Shown: positions 18,563-27,610, numbered from the stretch's first letter. The stretch is DNA of 57,034 nt from Halioglobus sp. (GCA_020443345.1 JAGRIH010000053.1:1-57034); one strand, 5' to 3'. Translations and numbers: made by a program. Notes: generated from the sequence alone by a model not told the origin.

Positions 18563-19624
18563 TCAATCCGTCAGGCACTGGGGATCGAAAGTGTATTCCC
18601 CGGCCAGCCATCCCGCCACTTCCCGGGCGGCCGCGCCCGGCAGCCGGGCGTAGACCCGGGCCAGTTGTCCCCGGCGCCCCGCATCTTCCAGCGCGCTCAA
18701 GCCCACCCGCTGGAACAGTTCGCGGTCCACCTGCAACTGTGCCCAGGTGGGGGCGCCCAGTACGTCGTCAAACCACCGGTCGCTGCACGCTTTGCGGCCG
18801 TAGAGGGTGGCCAGACCCGCCAGCGCGGGCAGCGATAGCAGCGCCTGGTTCATCGGGTTGCACAGGTGGCCGCCGAGCTGAGCGCGCAGCTCTGGGTCGC
18901 GCCGGGACAACGGCTCCAGATACAGGAAGTTGCTGCGCGTGGCGCCGTCATTCACCGGGTAATTGTCCCACAGCACCACCGTGCGCCCGAGCAGGTCTCG
19001 TATCGCTGCGATATCACTGGCCGCCACGGATTGCGAGCACACCGCGTTGCCGGTCCAGAAAACATCCACGGATTCCGGCAGGTCGCGCCCCAACTGCGGC
19101 CAGTACTCCCGCGGCCTGGGACCGAAAAACCGCTCCAGCACGGGGTCGAATGAATAGTAGGTGGGGCACACCAGCACGCGCACCTGCGGCAGCCAGTGGC
19201 AGACGTCGGCAACGATCTCCGCCTGGCGCGCGGCCAGCGCATCGAGGTCGCCGGGCATGTCGTCAAATAAAATCGCCAGCAGCGGAGCGCGCAGTTGTGC
19301 AATGCACTCGAGTTTGGCCCTGAGTTGCCCGCGCTGCACCGCGCCATAATCCCGGTACAGCTCGAATGGTGACAGGCCCACGCCCCAGTGGATGCCCGCC
19401 GCGCGGCAGCGCTCTGCCAGTTGCACCAGTTGACGCCACTGCTGCGCGGGCCATGCCTCCTGCCAGCGCCTGCGCAGCCAGGGGTCTGCCTTGGGGCAGT
19501 ACAGATAGGTATTCAGCCCCATTTGCGCGAGGTAGTCGGCGTAGGCCAGCCGCGTGTCGACGCACCAGGGCCGCCCGTAAAAGCCTTCGATCACACCACT
19601 CAAGAAGCGCTTTGCAGCAACCAT
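18563..19624 (-). CDS. GH84-type beta-N-acetylglucosaminidase
   Basis: A 353-residue protein with the glycoside hydrolase 84 (O-GlcNAcase/hyaluronidase) barrel: GVIEGFYGRPW at residues 10-20, MGLNTYLYCPKADPW, and the catalytic Asp pair FDDM (D121, D122) that drives substrate-assisted cleavage of GlcNAc. CPTYYSF and VFWTGNAV are further family motifs. No signal peptide is evident, so it would act in the cytoplasm on imported GlcNAc conjugates. It forms a two-gene unit with the isomerase-like protein. The exact substrate cannot be told from sequence. Confidence 0.82.
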   Translation of the reverse strand: MVAAKRFLSGVIEGFYGRPWCVDTRLAYADYLAQMGLNTYLYCPKADPWLRRRWQEAWPAQQWRQLVQLAERCRAAGIHWGVGLSPFELYRDYGAVQRGQLRAKLECIAQLRAPLLAILFDDMPGDLDALAARQAEIVADVCHWLPQVRVLVCPTYYSFDPVLERFFGPRPREYWPQLGRDLPESVDVFWTGNAVCSQSVAASDIAAIRDLLGRTVVLWDNYPVNDGATRSNFLYLEPLSRRDPELRAQLGGHLCNPMNQALLSLPALAGLATLYGRKACSDRWFDDVLGAPTWAQLQVDRELFQRVGLSALEDAGRRGQLARVYARLPGAAAREVAGWLAGEYTFDPQCLTD

Positions 19625-19734
19625 TACCAGCCTTTATATCTAATTATAATTAATAATTTTTTCTATATGCCGAAATATATTAAAAAAGCCGGAAATCCCC
19701 TGTGGCAAAGTACCATTTTTAAGCGATACTTAGA

Positions 19735-19863
19735 GCGTGGTTGTCTGTCCCCTAGCGCAATCGGGCAACCGCGGGGGTATACCCATGCCCTTCAAGGGAA
19801 GCAATTCCTTTATGTTTCACTCCTAATGGTCTTATTGGGTCCCTCGCGGGACCCATTTTTTTT
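19735..19863 (+). ncRNA. Candidate small RNA ending at an orphan terminator
   Basis: A strong plus-strand terminator at 19836-19863 has no plus-strand gene upstream; both neighbours are on minus. The preceding 100 bp have complementary pieces (GGTTG with CAACC, CCCC with GGGG, GGGTATACCC) that could fold. The 5' end is a guess and I recognise no Rfam family. Confidence 0.3.
19836..19863 (+). terminator. Rho-independent terminator, orphan on plus strand
   Basis: Stem TGGGTCCC (19836-19843) / GGGACCCA (19848-19855), TCGC tetraloop, then T8. It is one-directional: on minus the stem is followed by AATAAG rather than U's. Confidence 0.88.
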
Positions 19864-19929
19864 CGCGGTAAAACTATAAAAATCAATGGCTTAAGTGGTG
19901 ACGGATAGAAACTACTTGAACCATGTCGT

Positions 19930-20283
19930 TCACATGGTATGGGTGGGTCGATCCGATGACAGCGATCCGGCGAGGTGGTTTTCGATCTTGGCGTTGGCCG
20001 CCGCATCCTGCTCACTGAACTGCACGCCGATCCCCGCGGTCCGGTTGCCCTGTGCCCCCCGGGGCGTCACCCACACCACCTTGCCGGCGATGGGGATTTT
20101 TTCCGGTTCGTCCATCAGGGTCAGCAGCATAAAGACTTCGTCGCCGATATCATAGGGTTTGTTGGTCGGTACGAAGAGACCGCCGTTGATCAGAAACGGC
20201 ATGTAGGCGGAATACAGGACCGCCTTGTCCTTGATAGTGAGCGACAGAATTCCATTGCGGCTGTTTTGTCTTGCGTCATTCAT
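19930..20283 (-). CDS. pilZ: Type IV pilus assembly protein PilZ
   Basis: A 117-residue PilZ protein needed for type IV pilus biogenesis. It begins like the Pseudomonas PilZ (short polar lead, then GILSLTIKDKAVLYSAYMPF) and has the LINGGLFVPTN and GIGVQF segments. Like the founding PilZ it lacks the RxxxR c-di-GMP-binding motif, so it probably acts through PilB/FimX rather than binding the nucleotide. Its ATG overlaps the holB stop by 4 nt, the same linkage as in pseudomonads. Confidence 0.93.
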   Translation of the reverse strand: MNDARQNSRNGILSLTIKDKAVLYSAYMPFLINGGLFVPTNKPYDIGDEVFMLLTLMDEPEKIPIAGKVVWVTPRGAQGNRTAGIGVQFSEQDAAANAKIENHLAGSLSSDRPTHTM

Positions 20284-21290
20284 ACAAAATGCCTCCCTGA
20301 AGGTGCTGGAATAGTATCACCAAGCCCCGCCGCGCCCAACACCCGGCAGTATTTTCCCAGCACGGACTCCAGCAGCAACTGCCGGTTCGGGTTGGAACCG
20401 GCGTCGACCGCGCGCTGCAGGCGCATCACATCATCGAGCAGCACAAACAGGGCCCGTCCCTGATAGCCGCTCAGGTCGACCCCGGCACAGTTGCGCAGCA
20501 GGCCGCGCAATTGCGCGGCGAATTGCGCCAGAAACGCATCGACAGACAGCTCGGAAAGTGCCACTGCCGCTTCGGCGAGAGGCACCCGTCCGCGCATAAA
20601 ACCGCACAGTGCGCCTTGAGTAGCGGCGAGCGCCTGCGCACTGCCCTCGCGAAACAACTGCTGCGCCAGCAGCGGTTTGCCCCGCGCCACCTCCAGCAGC
20701 GTCTCGCTCTGCGCGCGCTCTGCGGTGAGTCGATCCAGCCAGACCAGCGACTGTTCAGCCGTCGGCACCTCGGGGCGCAGTATCTGGCAGCGCGAGCGTA
20801 GCGTGGCGGGCACACCGTGCGGGCGATGGCTGATCAGGATCAGGTAGGTGTCGGCGGCGGGCTCTTCAAGGGATTTCAGCAGGGCATTGGCGGCGCTGGC
20901 GTTCATGCACTCCGCCGGGGCCAGCACCGCCACCTTGCACCGCCCGAAACTCGCGGTGCGATTGGTGAACTCCACCAGTTCCCGCACCTGCTCGACCTTG
21001 ATGATGCGACTGTCCGTCTCGGGCTGCAACCAGCGCCAGTCGCCGTGGGAGCCGCTGGCACTCAATGCGCAGGCGTGACACTGTCCACAGTTGCGCCCGT
21101 TGCTCGGCTGCGCGCACAGCAACAAGCGGGCCAGCGCCAGCGCCAGCAGCGCCTTGCCGGTATGCTGCGGCCCGACCAGCAACAGCGCGTGCGGCAACTT
21201 GTCGCTGCGCTGCTGGCCGGCCAGCCGCGACCAGCTCTCGCCCTGCCAGGGCAGCGGCGCGCTGCTGGCGGGAAGTCCGCTCAGCGCCAT
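20280..21290 (-). CDS. holB: DNA polymerase III delta-prime subunit
   Basis: Clamp-loader subunit of about 336 residues. P-loop-like GPQHTGKALLALALA, a zinc module with four Cys (C after LLL, then CGQCHAC), the sensor-1-like LLKSLEEP, and RSRCQ support the assignment. The start is ATG 21290 or the GTG one codon earlier (21293), either overlapping the tmk stop. It belongs to the pilZ-holB-tmk-mltG run with overlapping ends throughout. Confidence 0.93.
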   Translation of the reverse strand: MALSGLPASSAPLPWQGESWSRLAGQQRSDKLPHALLLVGPQHTGKALLALALARLLLCAQPSNGRNCGQCHACALSASGSHGDWRWLQPETDSRIIKVEQVRELVEFTNRTASFGRCKVAVLAPAECMNASAANALLKSLEEPAADTYLILISHRPHGVPATLRSRCQILRPEVPTAEQSLVWLDRLTAERAQSETLLEVARGKPLLAQQLFREGSAQALAATQGALCGFMRGRVPLAEAAVALSELSVDAFLAQFAAQLRGLLRNCAGVDLSGYQGRALFVLLDDVMRLQRAVDAGSNPNRQLLLESVLGKYCRVLGAAGLGDTIPAPSGRHFV

Positions 21291-21943
21291 CACGGTGCCG
21301 GCTGCCTCACATTCCAGCAGGACAACAGGTCGCGGCAGATATCCAGCAACTGTTCCTGCACCTCGACCAGCGGCACACTGGCGTCCACCACGCGAATGCG
21401 TCCGCTGCCGAATCGCGCGCGCCGCAGGTAGGTGGCGCGTACCCGTTCGAAGAAGGCCAGTTCCTCCCGCTCGAAGCGGTCCATGTCACCCCTGCCGCGC
21501 GCCCGCTCCAGGCCCATCGCTACCGGTGCGTCCAGCAGCAGGGTGTAGTCGGGCCGCAGGGTGCCCTGCACCATCGTTTCGAGGGTCTCTACCGCACCGT
21601 CGGCGACACCTCGCCCGCCGCTTTGATAGGCGTACGTCGCATCGGTGAAGCGATCACACAGGACCCAGCGCCCCGCTTCGAGCGCCGGCTCTATCACCTC
21701 GCGCAGGTGTTGCGCGCGCGCGGAAAAAATCAGCAGCAGCTCGCACAGTGGATCCATCTGCTCATCGCGCACCTGCAGCAGCAGCCGCCGCACCTCTTCT
21801 CCCAGCCGCGTGCCGCCCGGCTCGCGGGTCACCAGCAGGTCTACCCCGCTGCCGCTCAGGTGTTCTTCGAGAAATGCCATATTGGTGGATTTGCCGACAC
21901 CCTCGCCGCCTTCGACAGTGATAAACAGGCCTCTGGCACTCAT
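21290..21943 (-). CDS. tmk: Thymidylate kinase
   Basis: Phosphorylates dTMP to dTDP; 217 residues. P-loop GGEGVGKST (12-20), the substrate motif CDRFTDATYAYQ, and a lid segment GRGDMDRFE are visible. The ATG overlaps the mltG stop by 4 nt. The length is normal and no feature is missing. Confidence 0.96.
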   Translation of the reverse strand: MSARGLFITVEGGEGVGKSTNMAFLEEHLSGSGVDLLVTREPGGTRLGEEVRRLLLQVRDEQMDPLCELLLIFSARAQHLREVIEPALEAGRWVLCDRFTDATYAYQSGGRGVADGAVETLETMVQGTLRPDYTLLLDAPVAMGLERARGRGDMDRFEREELAFFERVRATYLRRARFGSGRIRVVDASVPLVEVQEQLLDICRDLLSCWNVRQPAP

Positions 21944-22974
21944 CTGGACGCTTTTCCCGGGCTGGATCGGTAGTCACTCCTGCGCTGCAGCTGGTATTTA
22001 CGCACGGCTTCGCGGTGTTCGGCAAGCGTGTCGCTGAATACGTGGCCGCCGTCGCCGCGCGCCACGAAATACAGTGCCGCGCCGGGCTCCGGGTGCAGCG
22101 CCGCGTGGATGGCGCCAGCGCCGGGCAGTGCGATGGGGGTCGGCGGCAGGCCGTGATGGCGATAGGAGTTGTAGGGGTTGGCGGGATCGCGCAGATGGCT
22201 ACCCAGCAGATCGCCGTCAAAGGTATCGCCCAGACCGTAAATCACCGTCGGGTCCGTTTGCAGGCGCATGCCGCGTTGCAGCCGGCGGACAAACACACCG
22301 GCAATGCGCGCCCGCTCCTGCGGCAGACCGGTTTCGCGCTCGATAATCGACGCCATGACCAGCGCTTCATAAGGGGTCTCGTAGGGCAGCTCCGGCGCCC
22401 TGTCCCGCCACTCCTGCTGCAGGCGCGAGCGCATTTCGCGATGCGCCCGCTGCAGGATGTCCCAGTCGGTGGTGCCGCGCGGGTAGCGATAGCTGGCGGG
22501 AAAGAAGAGGCCCTCCGGGGACGCGTGCGGCGCGACCAGCCGCAGGATGCGCGCGTCCGCGGCGCCCTGCAACACCGACTCGAGCGGCTCCTGCTGCGCC
22601 AGGATCTGCAGCGCCCTGGCCAGGGTGATGCCCTCCGGCAGGGTGACCTGGTACTGCATCACCCGGCCGCTTTGCAGCAATCGCAGTACCGACTCCGCAG
22701 TAGAACCCGCCGGCAACAGGTATTCACCGCGCTGGAGCTGTTGATCGGCCCCGGTCCAGCGACCGTATAACACCATGAGACGCGGGTGCCGCAGCACGCC
22801 CTCGCGGTGCAGCTTTGCCGCCACGCTGTGCAGTGAATCCCCCGCCTGCACGGTGAGACGAAAGCCCTGCGCTGCAATGGCCAGCGGCTGCTGCCAGCGC
22901 TGCTGCAGGCTGTGGAGTGCGACGACTGCGAGCAGTACCAGCAGCAAACCGCCGATGGCGGCCGGCCGTTTCAC
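21940..22974 (-). CDS. mltG: Endolytic murein transglycosylase MltG
   Basis: An inner-membrane lytic transglycosylase that cuts nascent glycan strands. It has 344 residues, with an N-terminal hydrophobic anchor (about residues 8-24), a LysM-like region, then the YceG catalytic domain with GLFFPASYRY and ASIIERETG, whose Glu is the catalytic residue. The GTG start at 22974 overlaps the pabC stop (GTGA). Upstream in-frame codons overlap pabC and were rejected. C-terminal YFVARGDGGHVFS is typical. Confidence 0.94.
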   Translation of the reverse strand: MKRPAAIGGLLLVLLAVVALHSLQQRWQQPLAIAAQGFRLTVQAGDSLHSVAAKLHREGVLRHPRLMVLYGRWTGADQQLQRGEYLLPAGSTAESVLRLLQSGRVMQYQVTLPEGITLARALQILAQQEPLESVLQGAADARILRLVAPHASPEGLFFPASYRYPRGTTDWDILQRAHREMRSRLQQEWRDRAPELPYETPYEALVMASIIERETGLPQERARIAGVFVRRLQRGMRLQTDPTVIYGLGDTFDGDLLGSHLRDPANPYNSYRHHGLPPTPIALPGAGAIHAALHPEPGAALYFVARGDGGHVFSDTLAEHREAVRKYQLQRRSDYRSSPGKASR

Positions 22975-23795
22975 GGCAGCGCCCGGCCGTACTGCTCGTG
23001 CAGTGCATGGCACAGCGGGTGTCTCCGCCAGACACGATCGCCAAAGCGCGCGACCGGGCGCACGCCCAGCAGCGCGTTGCAATAGAACACCTCGTCCGCC
23101 GCCTCCAGATCCCGAACGCTCAGGGCACACTCTGCCACCGGCACACCCAGGGCCGGTGCCCACGCCTGCAACACCAGGTCGCGCCGCGTGCCGCGAATAC
23201 CGCAAGCGCGCAGGGGCGGGGTCAGCAAACGATCCCCCGCCAGCGCGAACACATTGCCCGCTACGACCGACACCACCTGCCCCGCCTGGTCCAGCATCAC
23301 CGCCTCGTCACTCCCGGCGGCGCTGTATTCGCGTGCGGCCAGCACCTGCTCCAGGCGATTGAGGTGCTTGATACCCGCCAGCACCGGCTGCGTCGACCAG
23401 GCGATCGAGGCCAGGGACAGGGAGGCCGCCGGCAGCATCTGTGTGCAGTCCCGGTCCAACTCGACGGCCGCCAGCAGGATGCGCGGCTGCGGCTGCGGGG
23501 GCGGCGCGTAACCGCGCGGGCCGGCCCCGCGGGTCAGAGTGAGGCGCAGGGCAGTCCAGTGCCACCCGCGAAGCGCAATGGCTGCAGCGGCTGCTTCGAG
23601 CTGTTCCTTCACGCGCTGCAGGCAGGCGGGAAAACCCAGCACCTGCAGGCCCCGTTCCAGGCGCTCGAAGTGGCGCTCTGCAAACAGCACCTGCCCGCGC
23701 CGCAGCAACAGTGTCTCGAACAGGCCGTCGCCAAAATCTAGCCCGCGATCGGGCAGTGGCAGGGCCGGGGAGGGGGCGCCATCGAGCCAGATCAC
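22971..23795 (-). CDS. pabC: Aminodeoxychorismate lyase
   Basis: A PLP fold type IV enzyme of 274 residues that makes 4-aminobenzoate for folate. Family marks are GLDFGDGLFETLL near the N-terminus, the PLP Lys in GIKHLNRLEQVLA and the GIRGTRRDLV region. The start is GTG 23795, 26 bp after fabF. Its place between fabF and mltG is conserved in gammaproteobacteria. Confidence 0.93.
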   Translation of the reverse strand: MIWLDGAPSPALPLPDRGLDFGDGLFETLLLRRGQVLFAERHFERLERGLQVLGFPACLQRVKEQLEAAAAAIALRGWHWTALRLTLTRGAGPRGYAPPPQPQPRILLAAVELDRDCTQMLPAASLSLASIAWSTQPVLAGIKHLNRLEQVLAAREYSAAGSDEAVMLDQAGQVVSVVAGNVFALAGDRLLTPPLRACGIRGTRRDLVLQAWAPALGVPVAECALSVRDLEAADEVFYCNALLGVRPVARFGDRVWRRHPLCHALHEQYGRALP

Positions 23796-23821
23796 GGTTG
23801 CTGCAGAGACCTGCCGGGCAG

Positions 23822-25081
23822 TCAGCCGGGGTTGCTGGAATGGCTTACTTTACTGAACAGAAGCGAACCGTTGGTACCGCCAAAGCCGAAGGAGTTCGAC
23901 AACACGTGACTCATTTCCCGCTGCTGCGCGGTGTGGGGTACGTAGTCGAGCGTGCAGCCCTCGTCGGGTTCGTCGAGGTTGATGGTAGGCGGCGCCACCT
24001 GATCGCGCAGCGCCAGTATCGAGAAAATCGCCTCCACTGCACCGGCTGCGCCCAGCAGATGACCGATCATCGACTTGGTGGAACTGACCGCCACCTGCGC
24101 TGCCGCACTGCCGAGCACCGCCTCGATGGCCCGGCTCTCGGCGAGGTCGCCGGCCTTGGTGGATGTGCCGTGGGCGTTGATATAACCGATGCTATCCACC
24201 GCCACGCCGGCGTCGCGGATGGCGTGGCGCATGGCTGCCGCCGCCCCGCGGCCGTCTTCCGGCGGCAGTGTCATGTGGTAGGCGTCGCCGCTCATACCGA
24301 AGCCGCTTATCTCGGCGTATATTTTTGCGCCGCGCGCCCTGGCACTTGCGTATTCCTCGATCAACAGCACACCCGCGCCATCGCCCAGCACAAAGCCGTC
24401 CCGCTCGCGGTCCCAGGGGCGCGAAGCCCGCTGCGGATCGTCATTGCGCGTGGACAGGGCGCGAGCGGCCGCAAAGCCGCCCAGCCCCACGGGCGTGGTC
24501 GCCATCTCGGCGCCGCCCACCAGCATCGCATCGGCGTCGCCCAGGGCGATGAGCCGGGCACCCAGGCCGATATTGTGCGTACCGGAAGTGCAGGCGGTCA
24601 CCATGGCCAGGTTGGGGCCCTGCAGGTTGTATTTGACCGACAGGTTGCCGGAAATCATGTTGATGATGGAGCCGGGCACAAAAAAAGGCGATATCTTGCG
24701 GGGTCCGGATGCCTTGACGATTTCGGCATTTTTTTCTATCTGGCCGATACCGCCGATGCCCGAGCCGATGGAGCAGCCGATGCGCGGCGCGTTTTCATCG
24801 GTGACGTCCAGGCCGCTGTCCAGCATCGCCTGGATGCCGGCCGCCATGCCGTACTGCACGAACACATCCATCTTGCGCGCGTCTTTCAACGGCAAATAGG
24901 GCGAGATATCGAAATTTCTGACGCTGGCGCTGAACTGTGTGGCGTAGGCGGAAACGTCAAAGCTCTCGATGGGGGCGGCGCCGCTCTTCCCCGCCAGAAT
25001 ATTGGCCCAACTCTCTTCCACGGTATGACCAACCGGGGTCACCATGCCCATGCCAGTTACGACAACTCGTCTGCCTATCAA
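23822..25081 (-). CDS. fabF: 3-oxoacyl-ACP synthase II (KAS II)
   Basis: Condensing enzyme for fatty acid elongation, 419 residues. Catalytic triad C164 (TACTSGTHN), H304 ([12 protein letters not shown]) and H341 ([11 protein letters not shown]) is intact, as is the C-terminal NSFGFGGTN glycine loop. ATG 25081 gives the family start [15 protein letters not shown]. It is separated from acpP by a terminator-like hairpin, so fabF may receive only part of the acpP transcript. Confidence 0.97.
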   Translation of the reverse strand: MIGRRVVVTGMGMVTPVGHTVEESWANILAGKSGAAPIESFDVSAYATQFSASVRNFDISPYLPLKDARKMDVFVQYGMAAGIQAMLDSGLDVTDENAPRIGCSIGSGIGGIGQIEKNAEIVKASGPRKISPFFVPGSIINMISGNLSVKYNLQGPNLAMVTACTSGTHNIGLGARLIALGDADAMLVGGAEMATTPVGLGGFAAARALSTRNDDPQRASRPWDRERDGFVLGDGAGVLLIEEYASARARGAKIYAEISGFGMSGDAYHMTLPPEDGRGAAAAMRHAIRDAGVAVDSIGYINAHGTSTKAGDLAESRAIEAVLGSAAAQVAVSSTKSMIGHLLGAAGAVEAIFSILALRDQVAPPTINLDEPDEGCTLDYVPHTAQQREMSHVLSNSFGFGGTNGSLLFSKVSHSSNPG

Positions 25082-25128
25082 CGGTGGAACTCCTCTACTG
25101 CACTGTCGGCTTTGGGGGAAGCTTAAAC

Positions 25129-25164
25129 AAAAAAAGCCGCTCTATCCAAAAATAGAAACGGCTT
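25129..25164 (-). terminator. Terminator/attenuator between acpP and fabF
   Basis: On minus, AAGCCG (25164-25159) pairs with CGGCTT (25139-25134), with an inner TCTAT/ATAGA pairing, then a U-run (A-tract about 25129-25135 on plus). It would lower fabF relative to acpP, which the cell needs in large amounts. Confidence 0.75.
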
Positions 25165-25186
25165 CTCCGTTAGTTGAGAGGATGAA

Positions 25187-25423
25187 TCAGGCGAGGTTGG
25201 CGTTGATGTAGTCGATTGCCAGTTTCACGGTGGTGATTTTCTCTGCTTCCTCGTCTGGAATCTCAGTTTCGAACTCTTCTTCCAGTGCCATAACCAGTTC
25301 GACCGTGTCCAGTGAATCAGCGCCCAGATCTTCTACAAAGGAAGCCTCAGTCTGCACTTCTTCTTCTTTTACACCGAGTTGCTCGGCTACGATCTTCTTA
25401 ACGCGTTCTTCAATGCTGCTCAT
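25187..25423 (-). CDS. acpP: Acyl carrier protein
   Basis: A 78-residue acidic four-helix carrier of acyl chains. The phosphopantetheine site is S37 in [14 protein letters not shown]-terminus [17 protein letters not shown] is standard. A spaced promoter lies upstream at 25486-25514 and a terminator downstream, so acpP is probably a strongly and partly independently expressed gene within the fab cluster. Confidence 0.98.
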   Translation of the reverse strand: MSSIEERVKKIVAEQLGVKEEEVQTEASFVEDLGADSLDTVELVMALEEEFETEIPDEEAEKITTVKLAIDYINANLA

Positions 25424-25485
25424 GATTATTCGTCACTCCTGAGATTTAAAGTCAAGTCAGACCCGGTGAACCGGCTTGATGGCGC

Positions 25486-25514
25486 ATTTTACTCTGTTTC
25501 GCCAAAGAGTCATA
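25486..25514 (-). promoter_or_regulatory. acpP: Candidate acpP promoter
   Basis: On minus, -35-like TATGAC (25514-25509), 17-bp spacer, -10 TAAAAT (25491-25486). The start would be near 25479, about 55 nt before the acpP ATG. The -35 is weak and the -10 is good. Confidence 0.45.
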
Positions 25515-25568
25515 AAGTTTTTTTAAAGACCCTCTCCGGGCAGTGATATTGTTTTTTGTATCAACGAC

Positions 25569-26318
25569 TTAGGCCATATACATGCCGCCGTTTATATGCA
25601 CCGTCTCACCGGTGATGTAGGCTGCCGCGTCACTGCACAGGAAACGCGCCAAAGCGGCAATTTCCTGCGCTGTGCCCAGCCGCCCGAGGGGTATCTGCGC
25701 CAGCATCGACTGGCGCTGTTCTTCGCTCAGTTCCCGGGTCATGTCGGTATCGATAAACCCCGGCGCGATGCAGTTGACGGTCACGTCCCGCGAGCCCAGT
25801 TCCCTGGCCAGGGCGCGCGAAAACCCCTCGGCTCCGGCCTTGGTCGCGGCGTAGTTGCTCTGGCCGCTGTTGCCCATGGCGCCGACGACGGACGTGATAT
25901 TGATGATCCTGCCCCAGCGCGCCCTGGTCATGCCGCGCAGGCAGGCTTTACACACTCTGTACAGGGCATTGAGGTTGGTGTCGATGACCTCCTGCCACTC
26001 CTGCTCTTTCATGCGCAGCAAAATGTTGTCGCGGGTGATGCCGGCATTGTTGACCAGGATCAGCGGCGCTGCCAACTGCTCGGTGACGGCCTGAACCACC
26101 CCCGCCACACTCTCCGGTTCCGCCACGTCAAGCGTCATGCCACAACCGGCATTGCCCATCGCGTGCAGGTACTCGGTGATCTGTGCTGCGCCGCCGTCAC
26201 TGGTGGCGGTGCCGACCACCGTATGGCCCGCTTCCGCCAGGGCCTGGGCGATGGCCCGGCCGATCCCGCGGCTGGCACCCGTTACCAGCGCTACTTTCGT
26301 TGCGGCCTGTTCACTCAT
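25569..26318 (-). CDS. fabG: 3-oxoacyl-ACP reductase
   Basis: NADPH-dependent ketoreductase of fatty acid synthesis, 249 residues, SDR fold. Cofactor motif TGASRGIG (13-20), NNAG (90-93), catalytic S143, Y156 and K160 (YAATK) are in place. C-terminal YITGETVHINGGMYM is the FabG hallmark. Sits between fabD (31-bp gap) and acpP. Confidence 0.97.
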   Translation of the reverse strand: MSEQAATKVALVTGASRGIGRAIAQALAEAGHTVVGTATSDGGAAQITEYLHAMGNAGCGMTLDVAEPESVAGVVQAVTEQLAAPLILVNNAGITRDNILLRMKEQEWQEVIDTNLNALYRVCKACLRGMTRARWGRIINITSVVGAMGNSGQSNYAATKAGAEGFSRALARELGSRDVTVNCIAPGFIDTDMTRELSEEQRQSMLAQIPLGRLGTAQEIAALARFLCSDAAAYITGETVHINGGMYMA

Positions 26319-26348
26319 TGTGGTCGGTCTCCGTATCCGTTCGCCGCT

Positions 26349-27296
26349 TCAGCGAAGCTGCGCGAGGACCGCACGCAGCGCCTCGGGTTCTTCCAGTGCG
26401 TGGCTGTGCAGCTCCTTGTCGATGCGTCGATTCAGGCCGCTGAGCACTTTGCCGGGCCCGCACTCGAGCAGGTGCTGCGCGCCCATGGCCGCCATCGCCC
26501 GCACGCAGTCTGTCCACTGTACCGGACTGTATATTTGCTGTACCAGCAGCGCGCGTATTTTTTCCGGATCAGGCTCCGCCGACGCGTGCACATTGTGCAT
26601 CACCGGCGTCTGCGGCGCCGCTATCGGGACGCGGGCAATGGCCTCGGCCAGGCGTTCGCCCGCCGGCCGCATCAACTGGGTATGGAAGGGCGCACTCACC
26701 GGTAGCGGCATAGCCTTTTTCGCCCCGGCGGCCTTTAATTCCGTGATTGCACGCTTTACCGCGCGGCTGTGTCCGGCGATCACCACCTGCCCGGGCGAGT
26801 TGAAGTTGACCGCTTCCACCACGCCGTCCCCGGCCTGGCGAATGACCGCACAACGCTCGTTTATCGCCGCGTCGTCCAGCCCGATGATCGCGGCCATCGC
26901 CCCCTCGCCCACCGGCACGGCGCTCTGCATGAAGGCGCCGCGCTGCCTGACGAGCACGAGGGCATCGGCAAAGCCCAGGGCGCCGGCACACACCAGTGCC
27001 GAGAACTCCCCGAGACTGTGGCCGGCCATCACGGTTGGCGATGGGCCGCCGAGTTCCCGCCAGGCGCGCCACAGGGCCACACTGCAGGTCAGCAACACCG
27101 GCTGCGTGGTTTCAGTGAGATTCAGCGCATCCTGCTCGCCGTTCTGGATCAGGTCCCACAGGTCGTAGCCCAGGACCTGCGCCGCTTCCTCAAAGGTGTG
27201 GCGCACGGCGGTAAATTCCGCGTGCGCCGCCGACAACATACCGATTTTTTGGGACCCCTGACCGGGAAACACGAATGCGATGCTATGCTCGGACAT
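26349..27296 (-). CDS. fabD: Malonyl-CoA-ACP transacylase
   Basis: Loads malonyl groups on ACP; 315 residues. The N-terminal FPGQGSQ motif, the nucleophile S94 in AGHSLGEFSAL, and the catalytic His in SAPFHTQLM are visible. It is normally preceded by plsX in this cluster, but here rpmF lies just upstream with only about 125 bp between and no plsX. Confidence 0.97.
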   Translation of the reverse strand: MSEHSIAFVFPGQGSQKIGMLSAAHAEFTAVRHTFEEAAQVLGYDLWDLIQNGEQDALNLTETTQPVLLTCSVALWRAWRELGGPSPTVMAGHSLGEFSALVCAGALGFADALVLVRQRGAFMQSAVPVGEGAMAAIIGLDDAAINERCAVIRQAGDGVVEAVNFNSPGQVVIAGHSRAVKRAITELKAAGAKKAMPLPVSAPFHTQLMRPAGERLAEAIARVPIAAPQTPVMHNVHASAEPDPEKIRALLVQQIYSPVQWTDCVRAMAAMGAQHLLECGPGKVLSGLNRRIDKELHSHALEEPEALRAVLAQLR

Positions 27297-27421
27297 ACAC
27301 TCGTCCTGCTGAAGAAGTCAAAGAAGTCGAATGAGCAGTGTTGCTGCCCGGTGCCAAATGTTGACCGCGCGCGAGGCGCAGCGGCCAACAACGGCGGCCA
27401 ACGGGTCAGTGCCGGCCTTGC

Positions 27422-27601
27422 TCAGTCACCGCCACCTGCAACCACCTTGCGACCGCGGTAAAAGCCATCCGCAGTGACGTGATGCCGGCGATGGGTTTCA
27501 CCCGAGGTCTGATCCACCGACAGGGTCGGCCCCGCGAGCGAATCGTGAGAGCGACGCATACCGCGACGCGAACGCGTCTTTTTACTTTTTTGAACAGCCA
27601 T
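27422..27601 (-). CDS. rpmF: 50S ribosomal protein L32
   Basis: A 59-residue L32. I translated it from the minus strand: it starts [20 protein letters not shown] and continues into a [16 protein letters not shown] tail. The basic N-terminus and length fit the zinc-free L32 type of gammaproteobacteria. It starts 9 bp after the DUF177 gene, the usual yceD-rpmF pairing. Confidence 0.95.
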   Translation of the reverse strand: MAVQKSKKTRSRRGMRRSHDSLAGPTLSVDQTSGETHRRHHVTADGFYRGRKVVAGGGD

Positions 27602-27610
27602 GGCTGACTC

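Larger units (their letters stand above)
19625..19929. other. Intergenic region, AT-rich then structured
   Basis: About 305 bp without a convincing gene. The first 80 bp are strongly AT-rich, likely the GH84 promoter on minus. The rest is structured and ends in a strong plus-strand terminator. A 70-codon frame from the ATG at 19667 reads through the terminator stem and has no recognisable similarity. Confidence 0.6.

Noticed and set aside
19388-19879. 163-codon plus-strand ORF ending after the terminator
   Set aside because: Its first half is antisense to GH84 and its end reads through a strong terminator stem.
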